From assembly GCA_947589415.1 (NCBI GenBank), contig CANQBP010000018.1, forward strand, positions 1-40,706: a stretch of 40,706 nt of DNA. The letters run 5' to 3'. The translations under genes were made by a program, and so were the position numbers. The notes under the pieces were generated by a model. The model was not told the origin of the DNA. It saw only the letters and a program-made list of their open reading frames with translations, and did no database searches. Shown piece after piece: positions 15,858 through 22,985 of this stretch. This stretch comes from an uncultured Clostridia bacterium (lineage in GTDB: Bacteria > Bacillota > Clostridia > Oscillospirales > Acutalibacteraceae). Numbering within the stretch: the stretch's first letter is position 1; each line of letters opens with the position of its first letter.

Positions 15858-17156
15858 TTAGAACATCCACCTTCCACCAACAATGAACCTTTCCAGTGCA
15901 TACCGCATAGCATCCATCAGGTGGTTAAAATCATCAACCGGGATGTTCAACTTTGTTCCAAACTTATCTTTATCCCAAGTGTAGTTTGAAATCTCGGTAA
16001 GGAAATTCACACACCGGGGATGAACAACAATTTCAAAATCCTGTATGAACTGAATACCGTTGTTTATACTGTCTTTCCCCTTGGTTGCCCCGGATACCCT
16101 TAATCCGTATCCCCTCAATTCATCAATAGACTTGGGTTCAGCAGAATCAGCGATAATCCGTTCCTTTGCATAGCCCATTGAAGTTATATTTTCAAAAATC
16201 TTCCTGTTGGATAAACCCTTTTCATACAGTTCATCCCACACATAGATTTTCTTATGTTCAACATCAATGAACCCAGCAAAGAAAGCGGAAGGGTCATTTG
16301 TATAACCAAAGTCCAACCCAAAAGCAGATTGCACATCATCCCGGAAAACATAGTTCTTTGCTTTCCGTTCAGCTTCATCCAGTTTCAGATATTCCTTTTT
16401 GGCTATCAGTTCAAAGGCTTCTTCTTTCCAGTTTTCATATACAAGCCCATCAACAATACCCCAACCGCCTAAACCTGCAACAGCATAACGACGGGGATTG
16501 TTCTTTTTCATGGTTTCAAAAACCTTCTTATCTGCTGCATCCAGCCATTCATTGCAAAGGTAGTTCGTTGTCATTGCAAGGGTTTCATCGTCCGGGTTAT
16601 CAAAAAATCGGGCTTTGATCCAATGGTGTTCATTCCACGGGTTAAACGTCAGGGTGATTTGTTTAAACAGCCCTGTTTCTTCGGGGATAGCGCCACGAAT
16701 GGATTCATCAAGCATATTGAAATCATCTTCCTTGCCGATTTCATACGCTTCTTCAATCCACATCCAGCACAAATAACCGTGTTCGACTGTGATTGACGTT
16801 ACTTTCAGCGGATCATCAAGCCCCCGGAAATAGATTTTCTGCCCTGTTGGAAGGTAGGTCATTTCCAGCGGGCTTTCTTTAATATCCCAAAACGCCGCAA
16901 CCCCCAAGCGGTTTATTGCCCATTTCAGTTCAGTAAAACAGGAATCGTGCAACGTGCGGAAAACCTTGCGCACCACAAGGGCATTTGCTTCCGGGTACTG
17001 CATGATATTGACTACAAACCAAAGGGCGGTTGTTTTGGATTTCTTTGAAGCACGGCTTCCTTTGCAAATTCTGTAACGCCCTTTCCAGCGCCAAAATGTG
17101 CCGTACCCTTTACCCACATATTCAGGAAGTGAAATGCGCTTTGCCTTAATCTTCAA
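15858..17156 (-). CDS. Terminase large subunit (PBSX-like)
   Basis: A 432-residue packaging ATPase-nuclease. The ATPase P-loop is the deviant KGSRASKKSKTTA; Walker B is LCWMWIEEAYE; the coupling segment is ITLTFNPWNEHHWI. The nuclease domain has GLDFGYTNDPSAFF, IIADSAEPKSIDELRGYG and DDFNHLMDAMRYALE, giving the three acidic positions of the RNase H fold. I place the start at a TTG (17156-17154), seven bases after GGGGGTGA; a GTG three codons upstream lacks a ribosome site. It overlaps TerS by a few bases, implying coupling. All motifs needed for activity are present. Confidence 0.93.
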   Translation of the reverse strand: MKIKAKRISLPEYVGKGYGTFWRWKGRYRICKGSRASKKSKTTALWFVVNIMQYPEANALVVRKVFRTLHDSCFTELKWAINRLGVAAFWDIKESPLEMTYLPTGQKIYFRGLDDPLKVTSITVEHGYLCWMWIEEAYEIGKEDDFNMLDESIRGAIPEETGLFKQITLTFNPWNEHHWIKARFFDNPDDETLAMTTNYLCNEWLDAADKKVFETMKKNNPRRYAVAGLGGWGIVDGLVYENWKEEAFELIAKKEYLKLDEAERKAKNYVFRDDVQSAFGLDFGYTNDPSAFFAGFIDVEHKKIYVWDELYEKGLSNRKIFENITSMGYAKERIIADSAEPKSIDELRGYGLRVSGATKGKDSINNGIQFIQDFEIVVHPRCVNFLTEISNYTWDKDKFGTKLNIPVDDFNHLMDAMRYALERFIVGGRWMF

Positions 17157-17568
17157 GCAAATCACCCCCGGATATTACAACCGGGATAGCGCCCCCAACG
17201 TCAAGATTATCTTTGAACAGCCCGTAACGCTTCCCAATCAGTTCAGCCGCCTTGATTCGTTCTTTCGCCGCAACATCAATATTGGTGATTATCTGCACAC
17301 CTTCACCGACCAGTTTCAAAACCTGTTCGGTGTGTTGCCCTCTCATAACGGCGGTAAGGTATTCAAGAACTTCCTGCGCATCGGCGGTCTTCTCATCGTG
17401 GATTTTTTCAAGCTGTTCTTCAATGTAGGCTTTCAATTCAGGTTTGTTCAGGTTTTCATTCCCGATTGAATAAGCCGTTTTCGGTGAATATCCTGCACGG
17501 ATTGCCGCCTGTTTAGCGTTGCAATCAATCAGATATTCATCACAAAATCGTTTTTGCCTTGCGTTCAT
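17146..17568 (-). CDS. Terminase small subunit (Terminase_2 family)
   Basis: A 140-residue DNA-recognition subunit beginning MNARQKRFCDEYLIDCNAKQ. The N-terminal helix-turn-helix (NAKQAAIRAGYSPKTAYSIG) and helical middle (ADAQEVLEYLTAVMRG) are characteristic of PF03592. The ATG follows AAAGGGG. Upstream in-frame codons back to 17682 are open but run through the structured noncoding element and offer only a TTG, so I exclude them. It should bind cos or pac and load TerL; the structured segment directly upstream is a candidate target. Confidence 0.92.
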   Translation of the reverse strand: MNARQKRFCDEYLIDCNAKQAAIRAGYSPKTAYSIGNENLNKPELKAYIEEQLEKIHDEKTADAQEVLEYLTAVMRGQHTEQVLKLVGEGVQIITNIDVAAKERIKAAELIGKRYGLFKDNLDVGGAIPVVISGGDLLED

Positions 17569-17611
17569 AGCGGCAACCCCTTTCTGTAAAAATTCACTCC
17601 CCTTAAAAAGA

Positions 17612-17680
17612 GTTCTCCCGGAAGGTAGTAGGTCAGCACGGTTGCCCTGTCCGTACCTATGAGCGCCCTTTCGAGGGAAC
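17612..17680 (-). ncRNA. Structured 69-nt element upstream of TerS (candidate leader RNA or packaging site)
   Basis: Between the early-module terminator and TerS the minus strand folds on inspection into an outer GTTC/GAAC closing stem, a CCCT-CGAA-AGGG hairpin (17677-17666) and a bipartite hairpin (17659-17629) with TAGGT/ACCTA and ACGG/CCGT stems around an ACAGGGCAA loop. It is GC-richer than its flanks and not obviously coding. The location before TerS is typical of cos/pac sites and of late leader RNAs. Which of these it is cannot be decided from one sequence. Confidence 0.4.
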
Positions 17681-17684
17681 AAAA

Positions 17685-17714
17685 GAAAAATCGCCTTTGT
17701 TAAGACGATTTTTC
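17685..17714 (-). terminator. Strong terminator between early and late modules
   Basis: Minus strand AAAAATCGTCTT, loop AACA, AAGGCGATTTTT (12-bp stem with one wobble), followed by CTTTTG. The stem is nearly symmetric, so it could act in both directions. It lies 14 bases after the stop of the DUF1492/ArpU-like gene. Confidence 0.85.
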
Positions 17715-17727
17715 ATCTTATATAATA

Positions 17728-18171
17728 TCATTTCGGCGTGTAGGTTTTCAATAGGGTATTGTAGGTTCTTTGAAAATCCTGTAACGCATAGCCGTGAAGT
17801 TCCCTTGCGTACTGATATGTATAATTCAGTTCAACGGAAATCGTTTCAAGGGATTTGAATTCTACATATCGCCGGAACAGAATTTCAACATACCGGGTAT
17901 CCTGCAAGCCCTGTATTTCATTTATGATTTTATGTTTTTCTTCAACGTACTTGTCAATTTCAGTGTTGATTTGCTGTTCAAGTTCTATGATTTTCAGCAC
18001 CGGTCGAACAAAAGGCGCATCCCCGGAAGGGCTTGATTGCACAAGTTCTTTTGAATAGTCAAAGCCCCCGGTGCTGCTTGCGGTCAGGCGCAAGTCTGTT
18101 ATTTCCTGCTGTTTCTGTCTTATTATCGTGTCAAGGCGCTTCAAGCGCTTCAAATAGTCTTTTGCTTTCAT
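17728..18171 (-). CDS. DUF1492/ArpU-like late-operon regulator
   Basis: A 147-residue protein starting MKAKDYLKRLKRLDTIIRQK. Residues 1-90 form a coiled coil interrupted by VQSSPSGDAPFVRP, a signature of DUF1492. Residues 95-140 (RYVEILFRRYVEFKSLETIS, then YTYQYARELHGYALQDF) form a sigma-70 region 4-like helix-turn-helix. Such proteins are encoded just before terminase genes and are thought to switch on late transcription. The ATG follows AAAGGAAG. A strong terminator follows, so late genes beyond it need a new start or antitermination. Confidence 0.85.
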   Translation of the reverse strand: MKAKDYLKRLKRLDTIIRQKQQEITDLRLTASSTGGFDYSKELVQSSPSGDAPFVRPVLKIIELEQQINTEIDKYVEEKHKIINEIQGLQDTRYVEILFRRYVEFKSLETISVELNYTYQYARELHGYALQDFQRTYNTLLKTYTPK

Positions 18172-18193
18172 GGGTACAACTTCCTTTCTTCAT

Positions 18194-18453
18194 CTTGAAC
18201 CGAAACATGAACCGCTTCAAAGTTCGATATTTTAAGGATTTTTCGATTTGCGGTTCAAGTTCAAGATCATTTTTACTACTATATATATATATATATATTT
18301 CTAAAATAACGTTAAATTACGATTAAATTTTTAAATATTTTAAGAACTTAAAATTATCTTGTACCATCTTGAACCGCAAGTCAAAAACCGCCATGTATCA
18401 AGGCTTTCAAACGGTTCATGTTCCGCAACTACAACTTGAACTTATCTTGAACC
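18194..18453. repeat. Iteron-like array A: GGTTCAAG/CTTGAACC boxes around an AT-rich core
   Basis: This noncoding interval between the DUF1492 gene and the 83-aa gene holds CTTGAACCG at 18194 and 18368, ATGAACCG at about 18207, CGGTTCAAG at 18251 with an overlapping GTTCAAG to 18265, CGGTTCA at 18412, CTTGAAC at 18435 and CTTGAACC at 18446. A core of about 100 bases is almost pure A/T and contains a TA-dinucleotide run (18280-18298). The layout of an unwinding-prone core flanked by iterons fits a replication origin or a dispersed regulator-binding array. A second array with the same boxes lies at 33753-33945. Confidence 0.65.
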
Positions 18454-18693
18454 ACCGTCCCCTTCAAAAAATTCAAGATTGTTCAATTTCGTGTTCCATC
18501 TAATAAAACCTCCCCGGTTTTCTCTGAAATTTTCCCGGTATCGCAAAAACAGTTCAAGTAATCGAACAATCAGCTTATAGTTCCAGCGCATTTTTCGCCT
18601 TGACAAATCTTCCTGCACACAACAGAAAGCATCTTCAATATCTTTAATCGCTTTCGTATATCCTCGAATGTAATCACCCGATAACCGTTTCAT
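18442..18693 (-). CDS. Small phage protein, 83 aa, function unknown
   Basis: It begins MKRLSGDYIRGYTKAIKDIEDAF, is predicted helical and basic in the middle (SRRKMRWNYKLIVRLLELFLRYRENF), and ends in a loose Gly/Asp-rich tail. The ATG at 18693 follows GGGGGTG and overlaps the stop of the HD-domain gene. No known domain is recognised. Its 3-prime end runs into iteron array A. The basic helices could bind nucleic acid, which is only a suggestion. Confidence 0.65.
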   Translation of the reverse strand: MKRLSGDYIRGYTKAIKDIEDAFCCVQEDLSRRKMRWNYKLIVRLLELFLRYRENFRENRGGFIRWNTKLNNLEFFEGDGGSR

Positions 18694-18695
18694 AA

Positions 18696-19250
18696 TCACA
18701 CCCCCAAAATACGGGCTGCAATCATATCCGCTGTGTGGGTGTAAAGTACATTTGGGAATTGGGTGCAAGCCCTTCCATAACTGTTCCAGTTTTCCTTTTC
18801 ATCGAAAGCACCCATGTGCCACCTGATACAATACATTTCTTCTTCTGTAAGCTGCATATACCTTTGAAGCATAATCACGGATTTTTCACCGTGTCCGGGA
18901 AGAAGAATTGCATTATTATATTCCCACGCTTCATTTTCGGTTTTGTGGTAGTTGTCAACTTTGCAAATATCATGAAACATTCCAACAATTAGCGGGCTTC
19001 GCCCATCTCGCCATTTCAATTCAAGTCGCTTCGTAAGCGACAAAAGGGAATTCGTCACGGTCAAGCTGTGATCGAATAGCGCTCCTTCATAAGCGCCGTG
19101 GTGGTGAATGGAAGCGGGGGCGGTGAAAAATCCCATGCCCTGCAAATCGTCCACGAATTCACGCTTGAATCTGTCTGGCATACAGTAACACATAGTTTTG
19201 TTGAACTGTTCAATACGTTCCTGTTCGCCGAAAAAATCGATCTCTTTCAC
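18696..19250 (-). CDS. HD-domain phosphohydrolase-like protein
   Basis: A 184-residue protein with the HD-superfamily metal ligands in order: an upstream HHHGAYEGALFDHSL segment, GMFHDICKVDNYHK (the HD doublet), LPGHGEKSVIML and CIRWHMGAF. Such phage proteins may hydrolyse nucleotides or signalling nucleotides; the substrate is unknown. I choose a GTG start at 19250 that directly follows the stop of the small upstream gene with GGAAGGGAG before it, so it is translationally coupled. A longer TTG-initiated reading is less likely. All canonical HD residues are present. Confidence 0.8.
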   Translation of the reverse strand: MKEIDFFGEQERIEQFNKTMCYCMPDRFKREFVDDLQGMGFFTAPASIHHHGAYEGALFDHSLTVTNSLLSLTKRLELKWRDGRSPLIVGMFHDICKVDNYHKTENEAWEYNNAILLPGHGEKSVIMLQRYMQLTEEEMYCIRWHMGAFDEKENWNSYGRACTQFPNVLYTHTADMIAARILGV

Positions 19251-19251
19251 G

Positions 19252-19461
19252 TTATCTGAACTCCCTTCCTGTTTTTGTGTCTTTAATTGCAATTCGTTCA
19301 ATCAGTTCAAAACCCGCTGAACGAATAATGAATTTCAAAACTTTAATCAGTTCCCCAGTTTTCCGTTCCAGTTCGGCATCTTCCCGGATAACGTCTTTTG
19401 TTCCGTAATATGTCGTTGGATCGGGATAACCTTCATTGTTGTAATAAGGATTTCTGTTCAT
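19252..19461 (-). CDS. Small phage protein, 69 aa, function unknown
   Basis: Begins MNRNPYYNNEGYPDPTTYYG and continues with KDVIREDAELERKTGELIKV and a helix to FELIERIAIKDTKTG. The Asn/Tyr/Pro-rich N-terminus followed by a charged helical body recurs in small replication-module proteins of Clostridia phages; I do not know a function. The ATG has AAAGGGG upstream. It is coupled to the HD-domain gene. Confidence 0.7.
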   Translation of the reverse strand: MNRNPYYNNEGYPDPTTYYGTKDVIREDAELERKTGELIKVLKFIIRSAGFELIERIAIKDTKTGREFR

Positions 19462-19473
19462 TCGCTGCCCCTT

Positions 19474-20097
19474 TCATTTGTTCGCCCTAAAAAATGCTTC
19501 CGCAAATCCGGGCGGGGTCATTGCCCTAAATTCCGCATCTGTTTCCGGCTTATGGAAATGAAGCTGCGGTATTTGTTCCCATGCGCTTTTATGTAGAAAC
19601 GCAAAGTTTGGTTTTTCTCTGCCCGGTCTGATATATAAATTCAGTTTCGGAACATCTTCCCATGAAGAAAAAATTCTTTTGGGCTGATTGAAGTTTCCCC
19701 ATATATCGGTTGCCTTTGTCCACGGATCACCGAAAAACCACGGTTGAAAGGTAAAGGGTGGATTTCCCAAATATTTTCTCAAATGCCCACGGGGATTTTC
19801 CAACGCCCAAAAATGGGGTTTGCACTTTTGAATTATCTTTAAACACGCTGTAACGATTTCCATTCCGGCATCTTCATCCCGTTTTCGTGCTTCCGCAACG
19901 CAATTCAGAATTGAAAATTCTGTGCAAGGCGGGGCGGCAAGTATGCCGTACACGTTTTCGGGCGGGATATAACTGCGAACATCGTATTCAGGTAAAGTAA
20001 TTATTCGCACGTCATATCCAGCTTCTTTGTAAGGTTTCGACCATGAACCCGTACCGCCGCACAAGTCCAAAATAATTCTGTCTATCATAACGAACAT
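19474..20097 (-). CDS. Phage DNA cytosine-C5 methyltransferase-like protein (short form)
   Basis: A 207-residue protein with the SAM-binding motif LDLCGGTGSWSKPYKEAGYDV, the catalytic motif IV AAPPCTEFS (Cys58) and motif VI ALENPRGHLRKYLG. These identify the C5 cytosine methyltransferase fold. The protein is much shorter than restriction-type enzymes (over 300 residues), and I see no recognition domain or clear QRR motif VIII. It may methylate with relaxed specificity or need a partner. The start follows AAAGGGG through a two-codon mini-frame (ATG GTT TGA), so reinitiation is possible. It is adjacent to a second methyltransferase-like gene. Confidence 0.75.
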   Translation of the reverse strand: MFVMIDRIILDLCGGTGSWSKPYKEAGYDVRIITLPEYDVRSYIPPENVYGILAAPPCTEFSILNCVAEARKRDEDAGMEIVTACLKIIQKCKPHFWALENPRGHLRKYLGNPPFTFQPWFFGDPWTKATDIWGNFNQPKRIFSSWEDVPKLNLYIRPGREKPNFAFLHKSAWEQIPQLHFHKPETDAEFRAMTPPGFAEAFFRANK

Positions 20098-20115
20098 TCA
20101 AACCATACACCCCTT

Positions 20116-20733
20116 TCAATTTATCCATTTAATCACGGGATTGCCCCGAAAGCCCTTTTCCCAAACAAACCACGCATACGCAACAGCACTTGAAGTGTAC
20201 TTTTCAAAATCGCCGTTCATAGCGCAATTCAGACAGGAAGAATTCATATATATTGTTTTCGACGGGTTATATAGGAAGAATTCTTTCCGCTTCTTCCCTT
20301 CAAGGAAGGTCAGCTTCAAGAACATTGCAACCTTCCTTCCCGTCTGTACGCTTTCAAGCGCCCGTTGGATAAATTCAAGGGCGTATTTGTAAGGTGGATT
20401 TGTGATTATATCCCCTTCAAAATCTTCAAGCGTATCTTTCAGGAAATCCAGCGGTTCAGGATCACCGAACCCCCGGTAAATCAAATCGGTGCTGGTAACC
20501 TCGAACCCGTGTGCTTCAAGCACCTTCGACAAATGCCCTTCGCCGCAAGCACATTCCCATATAACCGGGGCAAACTGTTCTTCCGCAAGCAATAATTCCA
20601 TCGCACGGGGTTCAGTTGCGTAATAATCATGCTGCTGCCGTTCCTTGTCGGTATGGTTGGAAGCGCCCAAAGTTGTATAAACCGTTCTTTGATTGCCTGT
20701 CCAATCTTTACTTTCCGCGCTCTCTCTGTTCAT
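20116..20733 (-). CDS. N6-adenine DNA methyltransferase-like protein
   Basis: A 205-residue SAM-dependent methyltransferase. Motif I is VIWECACGEGHLSKVLEAHG, followed by VTSTDLIYRG, and the catalytic motif DIITNPPYKYALEFIQRAL (NPPY) typical of adenine-N6 or amino-methyltransferases. The C-terminus has a SSCLNCAMNGDFE segment and a GNPVIKWIN end seen in phage versions. The ATG has GGAAGGTG upstream. Together with the adjacent C5-type gene it may modify phage DNA against host restriction. The target site is not predictable. Confidence 0.85.
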   Translation of the reverse strand: MNRESAESKDWTGNQRTVYTTLGASNHTDKERQQHDYYATEPRAMELLLAEEQFAPVIWECACGEGHLSKVLEAHGFEVTSTDLIYRGFGDPEPLDFLKDTLEDFEGDIITNPPYKYALEFIQRALESVQTGRKVAMFLKLTFLEGKKRKEFFLYNPSKTIYMNSSCLNCAMNGDFEKYTSSAVAYAWFVWEKGFRGNPVIKWIN

Positions 20734-20751
20734 TCAAAGAATTCACCTTCC

Positions 20752-22647
20752 TTAATCAGCACGCACAAAAATTCTGCACTTTTTCCCGTTGATCTTGCGG
20801 TCAATGATCTTAAAGTTCAAAATTCTGTTTACCTGTTTTGAAAATTCAATGTTACTCATGGGCTGCAAGCTGTTTGCAAGGCAATATTCCTGATAACGCT
20901 TGTAAACCTTGTTCGTGGGTTCGTTTTCGATTTGGAAATCTTCATCTTCACATTCCCGGAAAAATCCCAAAATCGGATTGTTGTTTTCTTCGTATTCGTC
21001 CATTTCCTTTTGAACCCGGCTGGAAACGGTGAATTTGCGGTTTGTCATAACACGCTTCAAACCTTCCAGCCCCAAGCGGATCAGGTATTCCATACATTCA
21101 GCGGATTTCAATTTATACTTGATATACGGGTCAAAATCCGGGGAATCCGCTGAAAAGGTTGCATCGAATGGAATGATAACCAAACGCCGCTGCACCGCCC
21201 CGGTTTTGTCCTTAATGCGGGGAATGTTATTCGCTGAAAACAGGAACTTTGAATAATTGTTGAACTCAAAAGGATCACGCCCTTTGCGTTCGGCTGATAC
21301 TCTGTCACCCGTTACCAGCTTGCGAAATATTGAAGCATTGGCAATGAATTCATCCCCTATATCATCGCCGATATTTGCCAGCTTGCCGAAAAGCTCTGCG
21401 GTTTTGAACCTGTCCCCAAGTTCTTTCAGTTCAAGGGAAGCAATGTTTTGTTCCCCCAACAGGTTTTGAACCATCGAAAGAAAGGTGCTTTTGCCGTTGC
21501 TTTTGTCACCGATCAGGATAAATGCCCGCCCCAATTCGTTTCTGCGGTAAAAGCAGTATCCAATCGCTTCTTCTAACAGCGCCCGAACTTGCGGATCATT
21601 GCAAGAAAGGCGGTTCAGGGTATCGTCCGCAACCTTTGAATAAGCATCGGGGTTGTATTGCCACACGATTTTGTTCGTAATAATGTGTTCCGGGGTAAAC
21701 GGTACAAAGGAATCATCCAAAATGTTATATAAACCATTTTCAAAAGCTATCAAATTGGCATCTTCCGGCTGTGTGTTGTCCCGGATCAGAATATTCAAGT
21801 AGGCAAGAACTTCCGTCCGCTTTGCTCTGTTTAACTGTGGTATGTGTTGAATCATAGCGCTTTCAATCTCACTTTCGCCGGAAATATATATACCATTTCG
21901 ATAAAGGTGTAATTGATTGTTGATCTTGATAATGTGCTGATTGTTCTTCAAAAATGTTGCGAACTTATCAAATAGGAAGGTTGAACCCATGAAGAAAACG
22001 GGCTTCTTAAAGGCATCATCCCTTAAAATCGTGTTGATTTCATCGTCAGAAAGCGGAACTTTCAGCACAAAACGGTTTATGATCCTGATTGTGTCCCTTG
22101 CTTCTTCAACGGAAAAATCGTTGCTTTGCAAGGTCAGAATGTAATTGAACAGGCTTTGATTTCTGCCGTCCCCGGCATCCATGTTTATGAACTCCATATT
22201 CGATTTTACCGGGTGCATCCAGCGGGGAAGTGTCTGTGCTTCTTCGTTTTCAGTGGTATCATATAAAATTTCCCGGTCTTTACCATCGAATTTCAAAACT
22301 TCGTAGGAATTCCGTGTACCGATTTTTATATCAGCGGTCAAACCAATAGCCAGCCTGCAACCTGTTTTGTTTGTTGATACTCCGCTGTTCTTGAACAAGA
22401 AATGCTTCCCTCGATTTGTACGATATACCCGGCAAGCAAGGGAATGTTCTTGCACAATTTTGAATAGTATTTCGGAATTATTAAAATCGTCTATATCGAT
22501 CAAAATTGTATCAGGGGATAAAATCCCTGCATATTCCGGCAATGATTGCACTTGTTCAAAGGTTTTGAAATCTGATCTGCCCTTAAATTTTTCAACGCAT
22601 TTCTTGTTTTTAGTTTCAACGTAACCTTTAAAGAACAAATCAATCAC
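20752..22647 (-). CDS. Primase-helicase (AEP-type primase N-terminus with SF3/D5-type helicase)
   Basis: A 631-residue replication protein. The N-terminus has an archaeo-eukaryotic primase pattern: TILIDIDDF (acidic pair), RTNRGKHFLF (sxH motif) and SYEVLKFDGK. A PriCT-like middle (GDGRNQSLFNYILTLQ) leads to a superfamily 3 helicase with Walker A IGDKSNGKST, Walker B LANIGDDIGDEF and FLFSANNIPR with the RRLVIIPFD arginine finger region. I take the GTG at 22647, which overlaps the upstream stop (GTGA) and follows AGGAAGAG; an ATG five codons earlier lacks a ribosome site. It should prime and unwind at the phage origin. Confidence 0.88.
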   Translation of the reverse strand: MIDLFFKGYVETKNKKCVEKFKGRSDFKTFEQVQSLPEYAGILSPDTILIDIDDFNNSEILFKIVQEHSLACRVYRTNRGKHFLFKNSGVSTNKTGCRLAIGLTADIKIGTRNSYEVLKFDGKDREILYDTTENEEAQTLPRWMHPVKSNMEFINMDAGDGRNQSLFNYILTLQSNDFSVEEARDTIRIINRFVLKVPLSDDEINTILRDDAFKKPVFFMGSTFLFDKFATFLKNNQHIIKINNQLHLYRNGIYISGESEIESAMIQHIPQLNRAKRTEVLAYLNILIRDNTQPEDANLIAFENGLYNILDDSFVPFTPEHIITNKIVWQYNPDAYSKVADDTLNRLSCNDPQVRALLEEAIGYCFYRRNELGRAFILIGDKSNGKSTFLSMVQNLLGEQNIASLELKELGDRFKTAELFGKLANIGDDIGDEFIANASIFRKLVTGDRVSAERKGRDPFEFNNYSKFLFSANNIPRIKDKTGAVQRRLVIIPFDATFSADSPDFDPYIKYKLKSAECMEYLIRLGLEGLKRVMTNRKFTVSSRVQKEMDEYEENNNPILGFFRECEDEDFQIENEPTNKVYKRYQEYCLANSLQPMSNIEFSKQVNRILNFKIIDRKINGKKCRIFVRAD

Positions 22648-22985
22648 TCTCTTCCTGTGCATTTTTTCAGCATTTTTAGGTTTGCAGCATATCTTTTAAA
22701 TAAGGTTTCTTGTTTTTTGACTTCTGCCAAACGCTTTTTTCGAATAGAAGGATTAGGGGAATTATGATATTTTGAAACCAATTCTTTTCCCTTACATTCT
22801 GTATCCGCTTTTTTTTGTTCTAAATACTCTTGCAATTCGTCAATCGTTTCATTGGAACAATACATTGCCACAAGTTTGAAAATCTTCTTGGACTTTTCTG
22901 CAATACAAGGGAAGAAACGGTCAACGATTAGTTCCAAATATCCATCTGTTGTTTTTTCGTGCCACTCAATTCTGAACTTTTTCAT
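22644..22985 (-). CDS. Small basic helical phage protein, 113 aa, function unknown
   Basis: Begins MKKFRIEWHEKTTDGYLELIVDRFFPCIAEKSKK and is followed by a long lysine-rich helical region (EYLEQKKADTECKGKEL, KKRLAEVKKQETLFKRYAANLK). The ATG overlaps the polymerase stop (TAATG) and has GGAG upstream; its stop overlaps the primase-helicase start. This tight coupling between polymerase and primase-helicase suggests a replication accessory role. No domain is recognised. Confidence 0.75.
   Translation of the reverse strand: MKKFRIEWHEKTTDGYLELIVDRFFPCIAEKSKKIFKLVAMYCSNETIDELQEYLEQKKADTECKGKELVSKYHNSPNPSIRKKRLAEVKKQETLFKRYAANLKMLKKCTGRE

Noticed and set aside
17569-17682. N-terminal extension of TerS from a TTG at 17682
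   Set aside because: The extension would be read from the structured element, its start has no ribosome site, and the family begins at the NARQKRF position where an ATG with AAAGGGG is found.
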